Below, piece after piece: positions 1 through 9,931 of a DNA stretch of 32,419 nucleotides. The notes under the pieces were generated by a model, which saw only the letters and a program-made list of their open reading frames with translations, had not been told where the DNA came from and searched no databases. This stretch comes from Pirellula sp. GTDB taxonomy: Bacteria > Planctomycetota > Planctomycetia > Pirellulales > Pirellulaceae. The DNA lies in NCBI GenBank assembly GCA_025459275.1, contig JALOQW010000003.1, forward strand, positions 1-32,419, written 5' to 3'. Each line of letters opens with the position of its first letter. The stretch's first letter is position 1. The translations under genes were made by a program, and so were the position numbers.

Positions 1-2
1 CA

Positions 3-929
3 GGGGGCCTTGCCGAGCGGTCGGGCTTGCGGGCCGGTGACGTCATCGTGTCGGTGGCGGGCACCCAAGTGGGCCTTGTCAATGGTCGCGTCATCGATGC
101 AGTGTACGAGATGAGCGGCCGCGCCAGTTCCAGTGGTCTTGTATCGATCATGGTATTGAAAGCATCTACACGACTCTTGACACCGATGACGATCAACGTG
201 CATGGCACGACCGAAGCCCGCGCCATCGTCACGGGACGAGTGTTCTTGGGAAACAGCGCGACCTATGGAGGAGGCTCGGTCAAAGTCGAGCTGACGAATA
301 TCTCCAAGCCGTATCTTTCCGCTTCGGGTGGAAACACCTATTTGCCAGTGGTCGGATCCGGTCCCTTTCCGTTCACGATCTCGTTCAACGCCAAGTATGC
401 CAATGCAGGGGATCTGTATCGCTTAACAGCAACCTACTACAACGTGTATCGCCAGATCGTGGCCTTTGCTAACCTGGACATCCCAGCCCCTGTGCCAGGA
501 ACGATGGTTTCTTACGACTTGAACTTGGAACAATCTGCGATATCCAGTACCGTCGGTAGCGTGGTTGCAGGTAGCATTCCAGTGAGCAACAGCTATGCGG
601 GATACTACACGCCTCAACAGAACGTTGTCGACGACACGTTTCGACAGTTGCTTGGCCGCAATCCTTCGGCAAGCGAAGCTCAGGCGTGGTATCAGCAAAT
701 GGCATCTGGAGCCATGAGCGTCAACGAATTGAAGGCTGAGTTGCTAGCCAGCCCCGCCTTCTATGATCGAGCCGGCGACAATCCGGACGTCTTCGTGCAA
801 CAGATGATTGAGATGACGACTCGATTGCCTGCGGGGCGCGATGAGCTGCAGTACTGGCGATCACGGCTCGCCTCTTTAGGTGGCAATCGGTTGGAGTTAT
901 GCCGCGAATACATGATGCAATCTCGATAG
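3..929 (+). CDS. PDZ-domain protein with C-terminal DUF4214-like domain, 5' truncated by window edge
   Basis: Reading frame is open to the window start (GGLAERSGLRAGDVIVSVAG, PDZ-like); C-terminus FRQLLGRNPSASEAQAWYQQM...ELKAELLASPAFYDRAG resembles DUF4214. The listed start at 27 is a TTG inside the PDZ motif. Confidence 0.7.
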   Translation, partial: GGLAERSGLRAGDVIVSVAGTQVGLVNGRVIDAVYEMSGRASSSGLVSIMVLKASTRLLTPMTINVHGTTEARAIVTGRVFLGNSATYGGGSVKVELTNISKPYLSASGGNTYLPVVGSGPFPFTISFNAKYANAGDLYRLTATYYNVYRQIVAFANLDIPAPVPGTMVSYDLNLEQSAISSTVGSVVAGSIPVSNSYAGYYTPQQNVVDDTFRQLLGRNPSASEAQAWYQQMASGAMSVNELKAELLASPAFYDRAGDNPDVFVQQMIEMTTRLPAGRDELQYWRSRLASLGGNRLELCREYMMQSR

Positions 930-957
930 CGTCATTGCTTTGCAGCAACCAAAAGTG

Positions 958-3108
958 CTAACGGCGCGAAGGCATGCCCAGGAATCCGCCGTTGTTCCAG
1001 GGTGCGAAGGGAAGGGCTGACGTGCGCGGGGCTGCGTGGCTTCCATACGTCCACGGACTGCTGAGCATCACGGGTCCTGATTGAGGTTCACGCCAAGAGG
1101 AAGGCACCTGCATACATGAGGCGATCTCCGGCTTTGTGCATGCCTCCCGCAGATGTTCGACAAGGATGCGTCGAACTTCAAGTATAGAACGAGGTGTTGT
1201 ATGGATCGTTGAATGCTGCGCGGCAACGACGATCTCGCTCACCACATCATCCATGTGCGCGCTGTCAACGGTGACGATGCCATCCGAGTCCGGAGATTTG
1301 GACGCAAACCATTGAGACTTCTCCACAATGCCGATGATGTTGTGAAAACGAACCCAAGGAGCACGCCGTGCACGTAGCATCGCAGGGAAAATCGGGGACT
1401 TGGGACTTAGCGAATCAATGCTTGTCGTAGTGGTCAGCAACGCAGTATCTCGAAAGACATCTGGGTTTTGCCGTATGAGCGAATTGCCCAATTCGATCAA
1501 ACTGGCTGGCAGTCGAATGAAGTTGCGAGCAAGCCACTGGGTGTAGTCGTTGGAGTAATCGCTTCCCCGATGAGGAGTACCGATCGTAATCACCCGTTGG
1601 ATCGAAGGATTGGGGTGGAAGAATAAAGCGGCAGCGAGCCGCTCCTTTGTCTCCTCGTCCCCTTTGACTTCGTCAAATGACTTGTCACTGAGAATGCCCC
1701 AGAATTCGTTGCCGCTCTCGATGGTCTGCATGCGTGAGACGAGCCCACCCATCGAATGCCCGACGAGTACCATGTTGTCTAGGACATGATGCTGGAATTG
1801 AGGATCTAGGTCGCGCCGTAGTGACTGCAGGTCAGCTCGCAACTGCGTCGCGCTAACCCAAAACGGTTGTCCGGTTGGATATTGGTAAAACCAGAACTGA
1901 TAGTTCTTTCGAAGTTCACGGAAGGACCTCAGATCGTTGAACATCGGCATCCAAGTCAAGGGACTGGACCACAAACCATGGACCATGACCACAGGGATTC
2001 GCTTTGGATCATACGGTTCCAACATGTAGATCCCCTGAAGTTTCTGAGTCTTGTTCGGATCCAACATGTTGAGTGTGCTGTTGGTTTGCTCCCGGAACTT
2101 GGGGTTGTCGAGGAAGTAAGCCAACGGGGTACTTAAATCGGCTTGAAGCGGTACAAGCCGTGCATTGAGTTCGATATCGGTCGACGCAAGAGGGTCATGC
2201 AGCTCGAGCACGCACGGGTGGCGGTGATGTTGATCCCGGTGGGACTGGAGATTCGGGCTGGTCACTCGTAGCAAAGCCGTAACTGGAAACGAGAGACCTT
2301 CCGGATAGTACTTTTCGCCTGGCTCGTCGGCGGATCGGCGATTGCGCATGGCGATCAGCGGCACACCAACTCCGTAGGTCACATTACTAGCATCGATCCC
2401 CTTGACCTGAAAGTCGCTACTGAACTTGAGATCGCCAAAGTCCTGGTTGGTCCATGGTCCGCGATTCACCACCTGCACGTCGTAATGTGAATCCGAGGTG
2501 CTGATGCGATAGGTGTTTCCCGGCATCAATCGGCCCTCGCGATTGACCAGTCGCAGCATCGCTTCGAGCGACGTGTTGTACAAGTCGCACGCACCGCGAA
2601 ACTGGGGGTCGTAAGGGTTGCGAGAGCAATCGAGTTCAGGGCTGAACAAGTACAGGTAGGCATTGCTCACGGCGACGGTATACATGTCGAGTGCCCCACC
2701 ATATTGGTCGGCATCCTCGAGACGCTTGCCGACGATGTAGGACAGTTCCGAGATCGCGTAGACTTTCTCGGCCCCCTTCTCTTCGAAAGTCAACTCTTGA
2801 AGCTTATCGAGCGCGACCTCGGGAGAGGTTTTGAAGACATCCAGCAGATCATAGTGACGCAGCAGCGAAGAAGTCCGGCTTGTGGGCTGAGGACCATTTC
2901 GGTTCATCAAGCTCAATGCGTCATTGAGCGGATTGATGGGGGTGCGCCGTTCGGTTACGTACCGTTGGCTAGCACACCCGCTGCCGATGGCGAACAAGGC
3001 GCAGAAGCACAAGCACAGGATCCGCCAGCGTCGAATCGCAAAAGCGAATCGTTGTGGTGAATCGAGCTCTTCGAAGGTGTTGGATGTCGGGAAACCGATC
3101 CGGCGCAT
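958..3108 (-). CDS. alpha/beta-hydrolase (lipase/esterase-like) putative lipoprotein
   Basis: VVMVHGLWSSPLTW oxyanion-type motif, GHSMGG nucleophile elbow, TIGTPHRGSDY; N-terminal hydrophobic stretch ending in a lipobox-like GSGC. Confidence 0.8.
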   Translation of the reverse strand: MRRIGFPTSNTFEELDSPQRFAFAIRRWRILCLCFCALFAIGSGCASQRYVTERRTPINPLNDALSLMNRNGPQPTSRTSSLLRHYDLLDVFKTSPEVALDKLQELTFEEKGAEKVYAISELSYIVGKRLEDADQYGGALDMYTVAVSNAYLYLFSPELDCSRNPYDPQFRGACDLYNTSLEAMLRLVNREGRLMPGNTYRISTSDSHYDVQVVNRGPWTNQDFGDLKFSSDFQVKGIDASNVTYGVGVPLIAMRNRRSADEPGEKYYPEGLSFPVTALLRVTSPNLQSHRDQHHRHPCVLELHDPLASTDIELNARLVPLQADLSTPLAYFLDNPKFREQTNSTLNMLDPNKTQKLQGIYMLEPYDPKRIPVVMVHGLWSSPLTWMPMFNDLRSFRELRKNYQFWFYQYPTGQPFWVSATQLRADLQSLRRDLDPQFQHHVLDNMVLVGHSMGGLVSRMQTIESGNEFWGILSDKSFDEVKGDEETKERLAAALFFHPNPSIQRVITIGTPHRGSDYSNDYTQWLARNFIRLPASLIELGNSLIRQNPDVFRDTALLTTTTSIDSLSPKSPIFPAMLRARRAPWVRFHNIIGIVEKSQWFASKSPDSDGIVTVDSAHMDDVVSEIVVAAQHSTIHTTPRSILEVRRILVEHLREACTKPEIASCMQVPSSWREPQSGPVMLSSPWTYGSHAAPRTSALPFAPWNNGGFLGMPSRR

Positions 3109-3195
3109 GCTCTCCTTCCGTCCCTTCCGCTTTCCGAGTGGAAGGTGGTTTGCGGGTCATAGCAAGCGGACGGCAGCCGAAGCAATGGCAACTCG

Positions 3196-3873
3196 TCAAA
3201 CGGGGAGGACTTGGGAAGACGGGTAAGAAGAAGGTTTCTCCGCAACGGCCACCTTGGCTGGGGCGTAAGGACGCACATCCCAGGAAACCGAGTTCGGCAG
3301 CCAAGCTTCGTCGGTTTCGAGTTCCAGTTCGACGGCAAAAAGGGACCCACTTGGGGCTACTTCGAGCCACGCGGCGATGGTGTCGCGAATCGATGCACCA
3401 TCGGTCTCCCAGAGGGCGTATGGTGGGCAGACAAAAAGGATCCAGGGAGCTTCTCGCATCCTCTGAAATTCGTCCCCTTCGATGCCGCCGTCTCGCGTCC
3501 ATCGCATGACATCCATGGCATGGACGGTTACTTGTTCGCAAATCCCCAATTCTTTGGCAAATCGCAGGATATCCGCTGCCCGGGGCCTCAGAATCTCCCA
3601 AATCGTGGCATGGGTCGCTCCTCGCGAAATCGCTTCGAACCCCAAGACCCCGGAACCTCCAAATAAATCGAACGCGTGGAAGCCTGGAAACGTACCACCC
3701 AGAAGATTCATCACCGCTTCGCGCGTCCGATCCTTCATGGGGCGGGTTCGACGATCGCAGGTAAATTGAATCTTCCGAGACCGCAAGTCTCCAGCGATAA
3801 TGCGGAGCTGAATGGTTTCGGATTCCGGAATCCGCGGCATACCCATGACTCCTCGTTTTCGTGTTCGACGCAC
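3196..3873 (-). CDS. rsmD: 16S rRNA (guanine966-N2)-methyltransferase, RsmD family
   Basis: IRIIAGDLRSRKI, TRPMKDRTREAVMNLL, FDLFGGSGVLGFEAISRGA; motif IV reads CPPY. Confidence 0.88.
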   Translation of the reverse strand: MRRTRKRGVMGMPRIPESETIQLRIIAGDLRSRKIQFTCDRRTRPMKDRTREAVMNLLGGTFPGFHAFDLFGGSGVLGFEAISRGATHATIWEILRPRAADILRFAKELGICEQVTVHAMDVMRWTRDGGIEGDEFQRMREAPWILFVCPPYALWETDGASIRDTIAAWLEVAPSGSLFAVELELETDEAWLPNSVSWDVRPYAPAKVAVAEKPSSYPSSQVLPV

Positions 3874-3886
3874 GGTCCATTAACGC

Positions 3887-5200
3887 ATGACTTCAGTAAC
3901 TTTGCGGCCTCAGTATTCCTTGTTCTGGGCCGTCTGTCTATTCGCGATTCTCTTTCGAGGGGCTGTTGGCCAGGAATCGGGTCCCGAGGCATCCCCTCCC
4001 CCGACAAGAAAGCTGACCCCGGAAGAACGGCAAGAACGCAAGCAGGCGAAACAACAGAAGGAACAAGAGGCGGAGCTTAAGCGGATTGAATCTTTCGGGG
4101 TGATCCCAGAGGATGACCGGTCGCCGTTGGCAGACGCCTATCGCAAAGCGGCAGAGGAGTTCCGCAAAGCGACGGCGGAGTTCGCCGACATTCAAGCTCG
4201 ATTGCAATTTCGACTTAATCCGAATGTACCGGACACAGATCGCTTTCGCTGGCTCGAAAAGCTCAAGAATAACTACGAAAAGCTCGTTGCCATGCGCAAT
4301 GCAGCAGCGAACCTGGTCTTGAGCGATCCCAGTCGGTACGAACCGGTGGCAATGATGCTGAGAGAAATGTTAATCACAGAAGTATCCGCCGACCGCAGCG
4401 ACCATTGGTCGCAAGGTGCCCGAGCGGTATTGAGTTGCGAAAACCTCGTCACCGAGGATGTTTTGTTGAACGCGGGCTACGCAGGGTTTTCAACGTGCGA
4501 TTGGGAGCTTGCCACACTCGCATGGTCGAAGTTGGCGGAGAAAGGGAAACTGCCCGAAGTTGAAAGTCGAATGCTGCAAGAAATCCCAGCGATCCGAGAG
4601 TCTTGGGCCATCGAACTGGAACGCCGGAAACAGGACGAGCAAAAGAACAATCCGAGGGTTGAATTTCTGACCTCCAAAGGGGTGATCGAAATCGAGCTCT
4701 TCGAAGACGAAGCACCAGAGTCGGTCGCGAGCTTTATATACCTAGTGGAGCAAGGCTACTACAATCGTAAACCGATCTTTCTCGTGCGGCGGCACTGGCT
4801 AGCACAAACGGGCTGCGAGAAGGGGGACGGAAAAGGAACTGCGGGCTACACCATTGCCTTCGAGGGAAACGCACCGAATCACCGTAAACATTTTCGTGGG
4901 TCACTAGCCATCCCCTTGGGGCTGGACACGGAGAATCAAACCATCGACCCCAACAGCGGCGGTGCCCAATTCTATTTCTCGTTCTTGCCCCTCCCCTTGT
5001 TCGACGGCAAACATGCGGTCTTCGGGCGCATTGTTTCGGGGATCGAAATCCTTGGCTTTCTCAAAGAGGTAAACTTGACGGACGAGGAACAACGCAAAGA
5101 TCCGAATTTGCAGCCTGACCGAGTCATCACAAGTCGAGTTCTCAAGAAGCGAAACCATGACTACCGACCTACACCCGTTTTGGGTCGTTTACCAAGATAG
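3887..5200 (+). CDS. cyclophilin-type peptidyl-prolyl cis-trans isomerase with N-terminal extension
   Basis: Signal-like N-terminus, then VEFLTSKGVIEIELFEDEAPESVASFIYLVEQGYYN...GGAQFYFSFLPLPLFDGKHAVFGRIVSGIEIL. Confidence 0.88.
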   Translation: MTSVTLRPQYSLFWAVCLFAILFRGAVGQESGPEASPPPTRKLTPEERQERKQAKQQKEQEAELKRIESFGVIPEDDRSPLADAYRKAAEEFRKATAEFADIQARLQFRLNPNVPDTDRFRWLEKLKNNYEKLVAMRNAAANLVLSDPSRYEPVAMMLREMLITEVSADRSDHWSQGARAVLSCENLVTEDVLLNAGYAGFSTCDWELATLAWSKLAEKGKLPEVESRMLQEIPAIRESWAIELERRKQDEQKNNPRVEFLTSKGVIEIELFEDEAPESVASFIYLVEQGYYNRKPIFLVRRHWLAQTGCEKGDGKGTAGYTIAFEGNAPNHRKHFRGSLAIPLGLDTENQTIDPNSGGAQFYFSFLPLPLFDGKHAVFGRIVSGIEILGFLKEVNLTDEEQRKDPNLQPDRVITSRVLKKRNHDYRPTPVLGRLPR

Positions 5201-5256
5201 TGAATGGCTTGACCGTTTCTGGGATATGGGATATTCTCGCCCATCCCCCTCGGATT

Positions 5257-5346
5257 GCGGATGTGGCGGAATTGGCAGACGCGCTAGACTCAGGATCTAG
5301 TGGCCTAATACATACGGCCGTGGAGGTTCGACCCCTCTCATCCGCA
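5257..5346 (+). tRNA. tRNA-Leu (anticodon CAG)
   Basis: Acceptor GCGGATG / CATCCGC + A; anticodon arm CTAGA-CTCAGGA-TCTAG; long variable arm; T arm GGAGGTTCGACCCCTC; CCA not encoded. Confidence 0.95.
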
Positions 5347-5389
5347 CTCGAAGAACGCGCGAAAATTCCCGCGAGACCATCCCTTTGAG

Positions 5390-6850
5390 TTGCTCTTTGA
5401 TATGCCGAAAGATTTCCTAGCCGGGGTCCTCCCCGAGTACGACGTAATCGTCATCGGAAGTGGGCTGGCAGGAATGACCGCCGCCAACATCCTGGGACGA
5501 GCGGGCCATCGTGTCCTTCTGTTGGAGCAACACTACAAACTCGGGGGACTTGCCACGTGGTTCAAACGCCCCGGTAGCCACACATTCGATATCTCGCTGC
5601 ACGGGTTTCCCTATGGGATGCTCAAAAGCTGCAAACGCTACTGGAACGACGAGATCGCTTCCAACATCGTCCAGCTAAAGCACATTCGGTTTGATAACCC
5701 GATGTTCTCGCTGACCACCACGTACAATCGCGAGGACTTCACGGATCTTCTGTCAGGCACATTCGGAGTCCCGCGCGAGACCGTGACACGATTCTTCGAT
5801 ACCGCTCGCGGCATGAATTTCTACGACGACCAGTCGCTGACAACGCGCGAACTCTTTGAGCAATTCTTCCCTGGTCGCGAGGACATCGTCCGACTGCTGA
5901 TGGAACCGATCACGTATGCCAACGGATCGACTCTCGAGGATCCCGCAATTACGTATGGCATTGTCTTCTCCAATTTCATGGCCAAAGGGGTCTTTATCTA
6001 CGAAGGGGGCACAGATGACCTCGTCGGAAAGATGCAGGAGGAACTCCATCGGAACGGAGTCGATACTCGCATTCGTTGCGACGTCTCCAAGATTCTTGTC
6101 GGTCGGTCCGGAGTCCAAGGAGTGGTTGTCAACGGGCGCGAGATCAAATGCCGGGCTGTGGTCAGCAATTCTAACCTTCGCTCGACCATCTTCGAGCTTG
6201 TCGGAGAAGAACACTTTGACCGAAACTTCGTCGACGACGCCCGCGCCGTTCGCTTGAACAACAGCAGCACGCAAGTCTACATGGCTCTCAAGCCCGAAGT
6301 CGTCATCCCCGAGGAAACAGGTGACCTCCTCTTCTGTTCGACCGCTCCATTGTTCCGAACCGATCTACTTCTCGATCGACACATCACCTCTCGGACCTTT
6401 AGCTTCTACTATCCACGCACCCGTCCCCAGGGCAAACAGCGGCATGCAATCGTCAGTAGCACCAATGCCAACTGGAGCGATTGGGCCGATCTGAACGAAG
6501 CGGATTATGAAGCGAGCAAAAAGGAATTGATTGAAACCACCTTGGATGCGTTGGAAAAATACGTCCCCAACTGTCGCGACAAGATCGAGCTGATCGACGC
6601 CGCAACTCCGAAAACATTCCACCACTACACCAAACATCAACTGGGGGCGAGCTTCGGAACCAAATTCGAAGGACTAGGCGTCTCGCGCGCTCTGCCTCAA
6701 CAAGTACAAGGCCTCTATCACGCCGGAAGTGTTGGAATCATCATGTCGGGTTGGCTCGGAGCCATTAACTATGGCGTGATCGTTTCGAATGAAGTCGACC
6801 AGATGCTCACTCGAACTGCATCGCTCCCCAGTCCCGCTCCCGCGATCTGA
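5390..6850 (+). CDS. FAD-dependent oxidoreductase, phytoene desaturase / retinol saturase-like (CrtI-type fold)
   Basis: [42 protein letters not shown] dinucleotide-binding motif. ATG at 5402 is an alternative start to the TTG at 5390. Confidence 0.82.
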   Translation: MLFDMPKDFLAGVLPEYDVIVIGSGLAGMTAANILGRAGHRVLLLEQHYKLGGLATWFKRPGSHTFDISLHGFPYGMLKSCKRYWNDEIASNIVQLKHIRFDNPMFSLTTTYNREDFTDLLSGTFGVPRETVTRFFDTARGMNFYDDQSLTTRELFEQFFPGREDIVRLLMEPITYANGSTLEDPAITYGIVFSNFMAKGVFIYEGGTDDLVGKMQEELHRNGVDTRIRCDVSKILVGRSGVQGVVVNGREIKCRAVVSNSNLRSTIFELVGEEHFDRNFVDDARAVRLNNSSTQVYMALKPEVVIPEETGDLLFCSTAPLFRTDLLLDRHITSRTFSFYYPRTRPQGKQRHAIVSSTNANWSDWADLNEADYEASKKELIETTLDALEKYVPNCRDKIELIDAATPKTFHHYTKHQLGASFGTKFEGLGVSRALPQQVQGLYHAGSVGIIMSGWLGAINYGVIVSNEVDQMLTRTASLPSPAPAI

Positions 6851-6885
6851 ACTCCACGCCGCAAGACTCATTTCCCACCTAGCTT

Positions 6886-7332
6886 ATGACTACGCGTCGC
6901 CGTGCCCGCGAAATCGTTCTCCAAGTACTCTACGAAGAAGATTTGCATCCGCTGCGTGAAGATGCCGTGGCAGATGAGTTTCTGGCTCGCAGACTCCTGC
7001 ACAGCTCATCACTCGTCGAGTTTGCAAGGCAACTGTGGCATGGCGTGCGAGAGCATCGCGCTGAATTGGACGAGCGGATAGAAAAGCATTCCGCGAATTG
7101 GTCCTTGAAACGGATGGCCACCATCGACCGCAATGTGCTGCGAATGGCCGCCTATGAGATCCTCTACGCTGGCGTCCCAGGCCGTGTAGCCATCAATGAA
7201 GCCATTGAGATCGCGCGACGGTACGGCAGTTTGAACTCTGGACAATTCGTAAACGGCATCTTGGATCGCGTCCTCAAAGACAACCCCGAGCCTGCCCCTG
7301 CAGGACAATCCGAATCAGATGTGCTATCGTGA
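6886..7332 (+). CDS. nusB: transcription antitermination factor NusB
   Basis: RRRAREIVLQVLYEEDLHP..., IDRNVLRMAAYEILY...VAINEAIEIARRYGSLNSGQFVNGILDRV. Confidence 0.95.
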   Translation: MTTRRRAREIVLQVLYEEDLHPLREDAVADEFLARRLLHSSSLVEFARQLWHGVREHRAELDERIEKHSANWSLKRMATIDRNVLRMAAYEILYAGVPGRVAINEAIEIARRYGSLNSGQFVNGILDRVLKDNPEPAPAGQSESDVLS

Positions 7333-7364
7333 TCACGTTCGGTGAAACCGATTGAACGAACCCC

Positions 7365-8261
7365 ATGGAATCGAGCCTGTGGCTCGACTGTGAAATGCCA
7401 ACTCCACCGTCTCCCGAGGATCGTCCAGACCCCAACGATCAGTTGCCAGCCGTTCGAGCCCGAGTCCCCGAACATGTTGCCCGCGGCGATATCAGCACCG
7501 GCGTGATTGTGGTAACCGGTGGAACAGAGTTCGTTCTCGACTTTGTACGCAGCTTGCCTCGCCCGAACGCGATCGTCGCGCGTGTCGTGTTGCCGCATTT
7601 GGTGATGCCGCAATTCATCGAGGCACTGACAACCAACATCGATTTGTATCGGCAACGCTACGGTGACCTCCCAGGCGCCCCTCCGATCGTCCCCCTGAGT
7701 ATGGACAGCCATATCGTCCACGCAGGCGCGAGCGTCCCACCAGTACAGCCGCCAAGTCCCTCCCACCCTCAGCAAGCAGAATTCGGAACAAGTGACTTCC
7801 CCGAAGCCCGGCCTTCACACGAGGCGTCAAATCTCAATGATCCGGGAGCTAGCGGCGTGGCTTCAGGTTCCGCAGACGAATCCTCGCCGATCCATCCGCA
7901 GCCACCCCATGCGGCCCCCCCCGCAGGCGTGCGCCGACAAAATCCGCAAGAGATCTATGATGAACTCAAGATTCGGGACGAGATCCTCAGCGGCGCTTAC
8001 GCCAATGCCGTCATGATCGGGCATGGCCCCCATGAGTTCAGTTTCGATTTCATCACGAATTTTTATCCTCAGTCCGCGGTCAGCTCCCGAGTCTACATGG
8101 CCTCCGGTCATGTTTGGCGAATGCTGGATTCCCTTAAGCAGTCCTGGGATCAACTCCGGCCTCGGCTCGGATTCCCGCCTCCGCCTGGACCTGGCCCCGG
8201 CACCAGCGGACACGGGCCCAGCGGACACGGGCCCAGCGGACACGGGCCGGGCGCCCGATAG
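7365..8261 (+). CDS. protein with two DUF3467-like domains and Gly/His/Pro-rich C-terminal repeat
   Basis: Two similar blocks: VIVVTGGTEFVLDFVRSLPRPNAIVARVVLPHLVMPQFIEALTTNIDLYRQRYG and AVMIGHGPHEFSFDFITNFYPQSAVSSRVYMASGHVWRMLDSLKQSWDQLRPRLG, joined by a Pro-rich linker. Confidence 0.65.
   Translation: MESSLWLDCEMPTPPSPEDRPDPNDQLPAVRARVPEHVARGDISTGVIVVTGGTEFVLDFVRSLPRPNAIVARVVLPHLVMPQFIEALTTNIDLYRQRYGDLPGAPPIVPLSMDSHIVHAGASVPPVQPPSPSHPQQAEFGTSDFPEARPSHEASNLNDPGASGVASGSADESSPIHPQPPHAAPPAGVRRQNPQEIYDELKIRDEILSGAYANAVMIGHGPHEFSFDFITNFYPQSAVSSRVYMASGHVWRMLDSLKQSWDQLRPRLGFPPPPGPGPGTSGHGPSGHGPSGHGPGAR
8205..8249 (+). repeat. three tandem copies of a 15-bp unit (agcggacacgggccc) encoding SGHGP
   Basis: Direct reading: 8205-8219, 8220-8234, 8235-8249; last unit differs at its final base. 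Confidence 0.95.
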
Positions 8262-8272
8262 GATCATGGCTC

Positions 8273-8881
8273 ATGCAGGATGTCTTTTGTCCTCCGGATG
8301 GATTTGTGCCGGATCCGCGTGAGCTGATTTTGGCAAGCTCGTCACCTCGGCGCAGCAAACTCCTCGAATCGTGGGGCTATCGATTCCGGGTCATCGAGCC
8401 CGACCCCACTGCGGAGTGCGGCGTCTGTTCACGCGAAACGCCCCCTGAACTGGTCGCCAGGCTGGCATACCAGAAGGCTGCGAATGTCATTGAAAAGATC
8501 GATCATGGAACCGTCCTGGCGTGCGATACCGTGGCCGAATGTGTTGGCATTATCTTGGGAAAGCCTGCCGATCGCGATCACGCACGCGAAATGCTCCAGC
8601 GGCTCCGAGGTCGCGAACATCGAGTCTACAGCGGCGTCTGCCTGTGGGAGAAAAGCTCCGCGCACCGCAGCGTCCAGGTTGCGGTGTCGACCTTGTACAT
8701 GGACCCTATCTCCGATCATCAGTTAGAGTCGTTCCTCGATTCCGACGAATGGGTCGGCAAGGCCGGAGCCTTTGGCTTCCAAGACGGCCCGCCTTGGATT
8801 GAGCTCCGCTCAGGCTCCGCAACCAACGTTGTGGGACTTCCGATGGAACTGCTGGGCGAAATGCTGAAACGGCATCCGTAA
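8273..8881 (+). CDS. maf: Maf-family nucleotide pyrophosphatase
   Basis: LILASSSPRRSKLLESWGYRFRVIEPD, LACDTVAEC...LGKPADRDHAREMLQRLRGREHRVYSGVCLW, GKAGAFGFQD. Confidence 0.93.
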   Translation: MQDVFCPPDGFVPDPRELILASSSPRRSKLLESWGYRFRVIEPDPTAECGVCSRETPPELVARLAYQKAANVIEKIDHGTVLACDTVAECVGIILGKPADRDHAREMLQRLRGREHRVYSGVCLWEKSSAHRSVQVAVSTLYMDPISDHQLESFLDSDEWVGKAGAFGFQDGPPWIELRSGSATNVVGLPMELLGEMLKRHP

Positions 8882-9085
8882 TCCCTGCAGTCATTTCCCG
8901 GAAAAAATCCACTTCCCCAGATTGTATAGAATCCGCGAAGATCATATACATTCATACTGAGTGGATTGCGTTTCCATTCCGAATCCGATTCCATCGCTCA
9001 TGCAAGCGGCAGGGCGCAAGCCCTCCGGTACCGCACCCGCACCCGTTCTATCTCCTGAGCCTCCCATCAACCAGGCAAGCCTACC

Positions 9086-9907
9086 ATGACGCAATTCCAA
9101 ATCCTTCCCGACGAAGCGGCCTTGAAAGCTTTGGGCCGCGATTTGAAGTTCTATCCGGTAACGAACGACCACCCCAAGACGCTGTCGCTCGCGCAAATCG
9201 AACATTACAACCGCTTGGGATACATCGCTCCGTTGGATGTCTTTAGCGAGAGCGAAATTGGAGCCATTCGGACTTACTTCGATGATCTTCTGGCTCAAGT
9301 GATCGCGGCTGGTGGGGACAGTTATTCGATTTCATCGGCTCATCTCAAGTATGGTCCGGTCTACGACATCCTGACCGATCCACGCATCGTCAGTTACGTA
9401 TCAGATTTGTTCGGCGAAAACGTGATCGCTTGGGGCTCTCACTTCTTTTGCAAGATGCCCCATGATGGCAAGCAAGTCGCATGGCACCAGGACGCGAGCT
9501 ACTGGCCATTGTCTCCGTCCAAGGCTGCAACGGTGTGGCTAGCCATCGACGATGCGGATCGTGAGAATGCGTGCATGAAGTTCGTGGCCGGCTCCCATCA
9601 TTTTGGGCACATGACCTACCGATCGAGCGAGAACGATGACCACAATGTTCTCAATCAGTCGATCGATAATGCGGAGCAGTATGGAGAGGTGGTCTATGAT
9701 CAACTCAAGGCGGGACAGGTTTCGATTCACAGCGACTTGTTGTTGCATGGCTCCGAAGCCAATGATTCGCATCGCCGACGCTGTGGCTTGACCTTGAGAT
9801 ATTGCTCTGCCGATGTACGCGCTGCGATGCGATGGAATGAAAAAGGGGTATGGGTTCGCGGAAGCGATCCGACTGGTCATTGGTTCAACAACGCCCGGCC
9901 CGCTTAG
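9086..9907 (+). CDS. phytanoyl-CoA dioxygenase (PhyH) family protein
   Basis: AWHQDASYWPLSPSKAATVWLAIDDADRENACMKFVAGSHHFGHM ... SIHSDLLLHGSEANDSHRRRCGLTLRY; HxD and distal H of the Fe(II)/2OG fold. Confidence 0.88.
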   Translation: MTQFQILPDEAALKALGRDLKFYPVTNDHPKTLSLAQIEHYNRLGYIAPLDVFSESEIGAIRTYFDDLLAQVIAAGGDSYSISSAHLKYGPVYDILTDPRIVSYVSDLFGENVIAWGSHFFCKMPHDGKQVAWHQDASYWPLSPSKAATVWLAIDDADRENACMKFVAGSHHFGHMTYRSSENDDHNVLNQSIDNAEQYGEVVYDQLKAGQVSIHSDLLLHGSEANDSHRRRCGLTLRYCSADVRAAMRWNEKGVWVRGSDPTGHWFNNARPA

Positions 9908-9931
9908 CATCCCCCGACTAACCATCACTCC

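Noticed and set aside
2969-3880. 303-aa minus-strand ORF overlapping rsmD in another frame
   Set aside because: rsmD motifs in the alternative frame are decisive.
5200-5388. 62-aa ORF DVAELADALDSGSSG
   Set aside because: It is the tRNA-Leu gene translated; not a protein.
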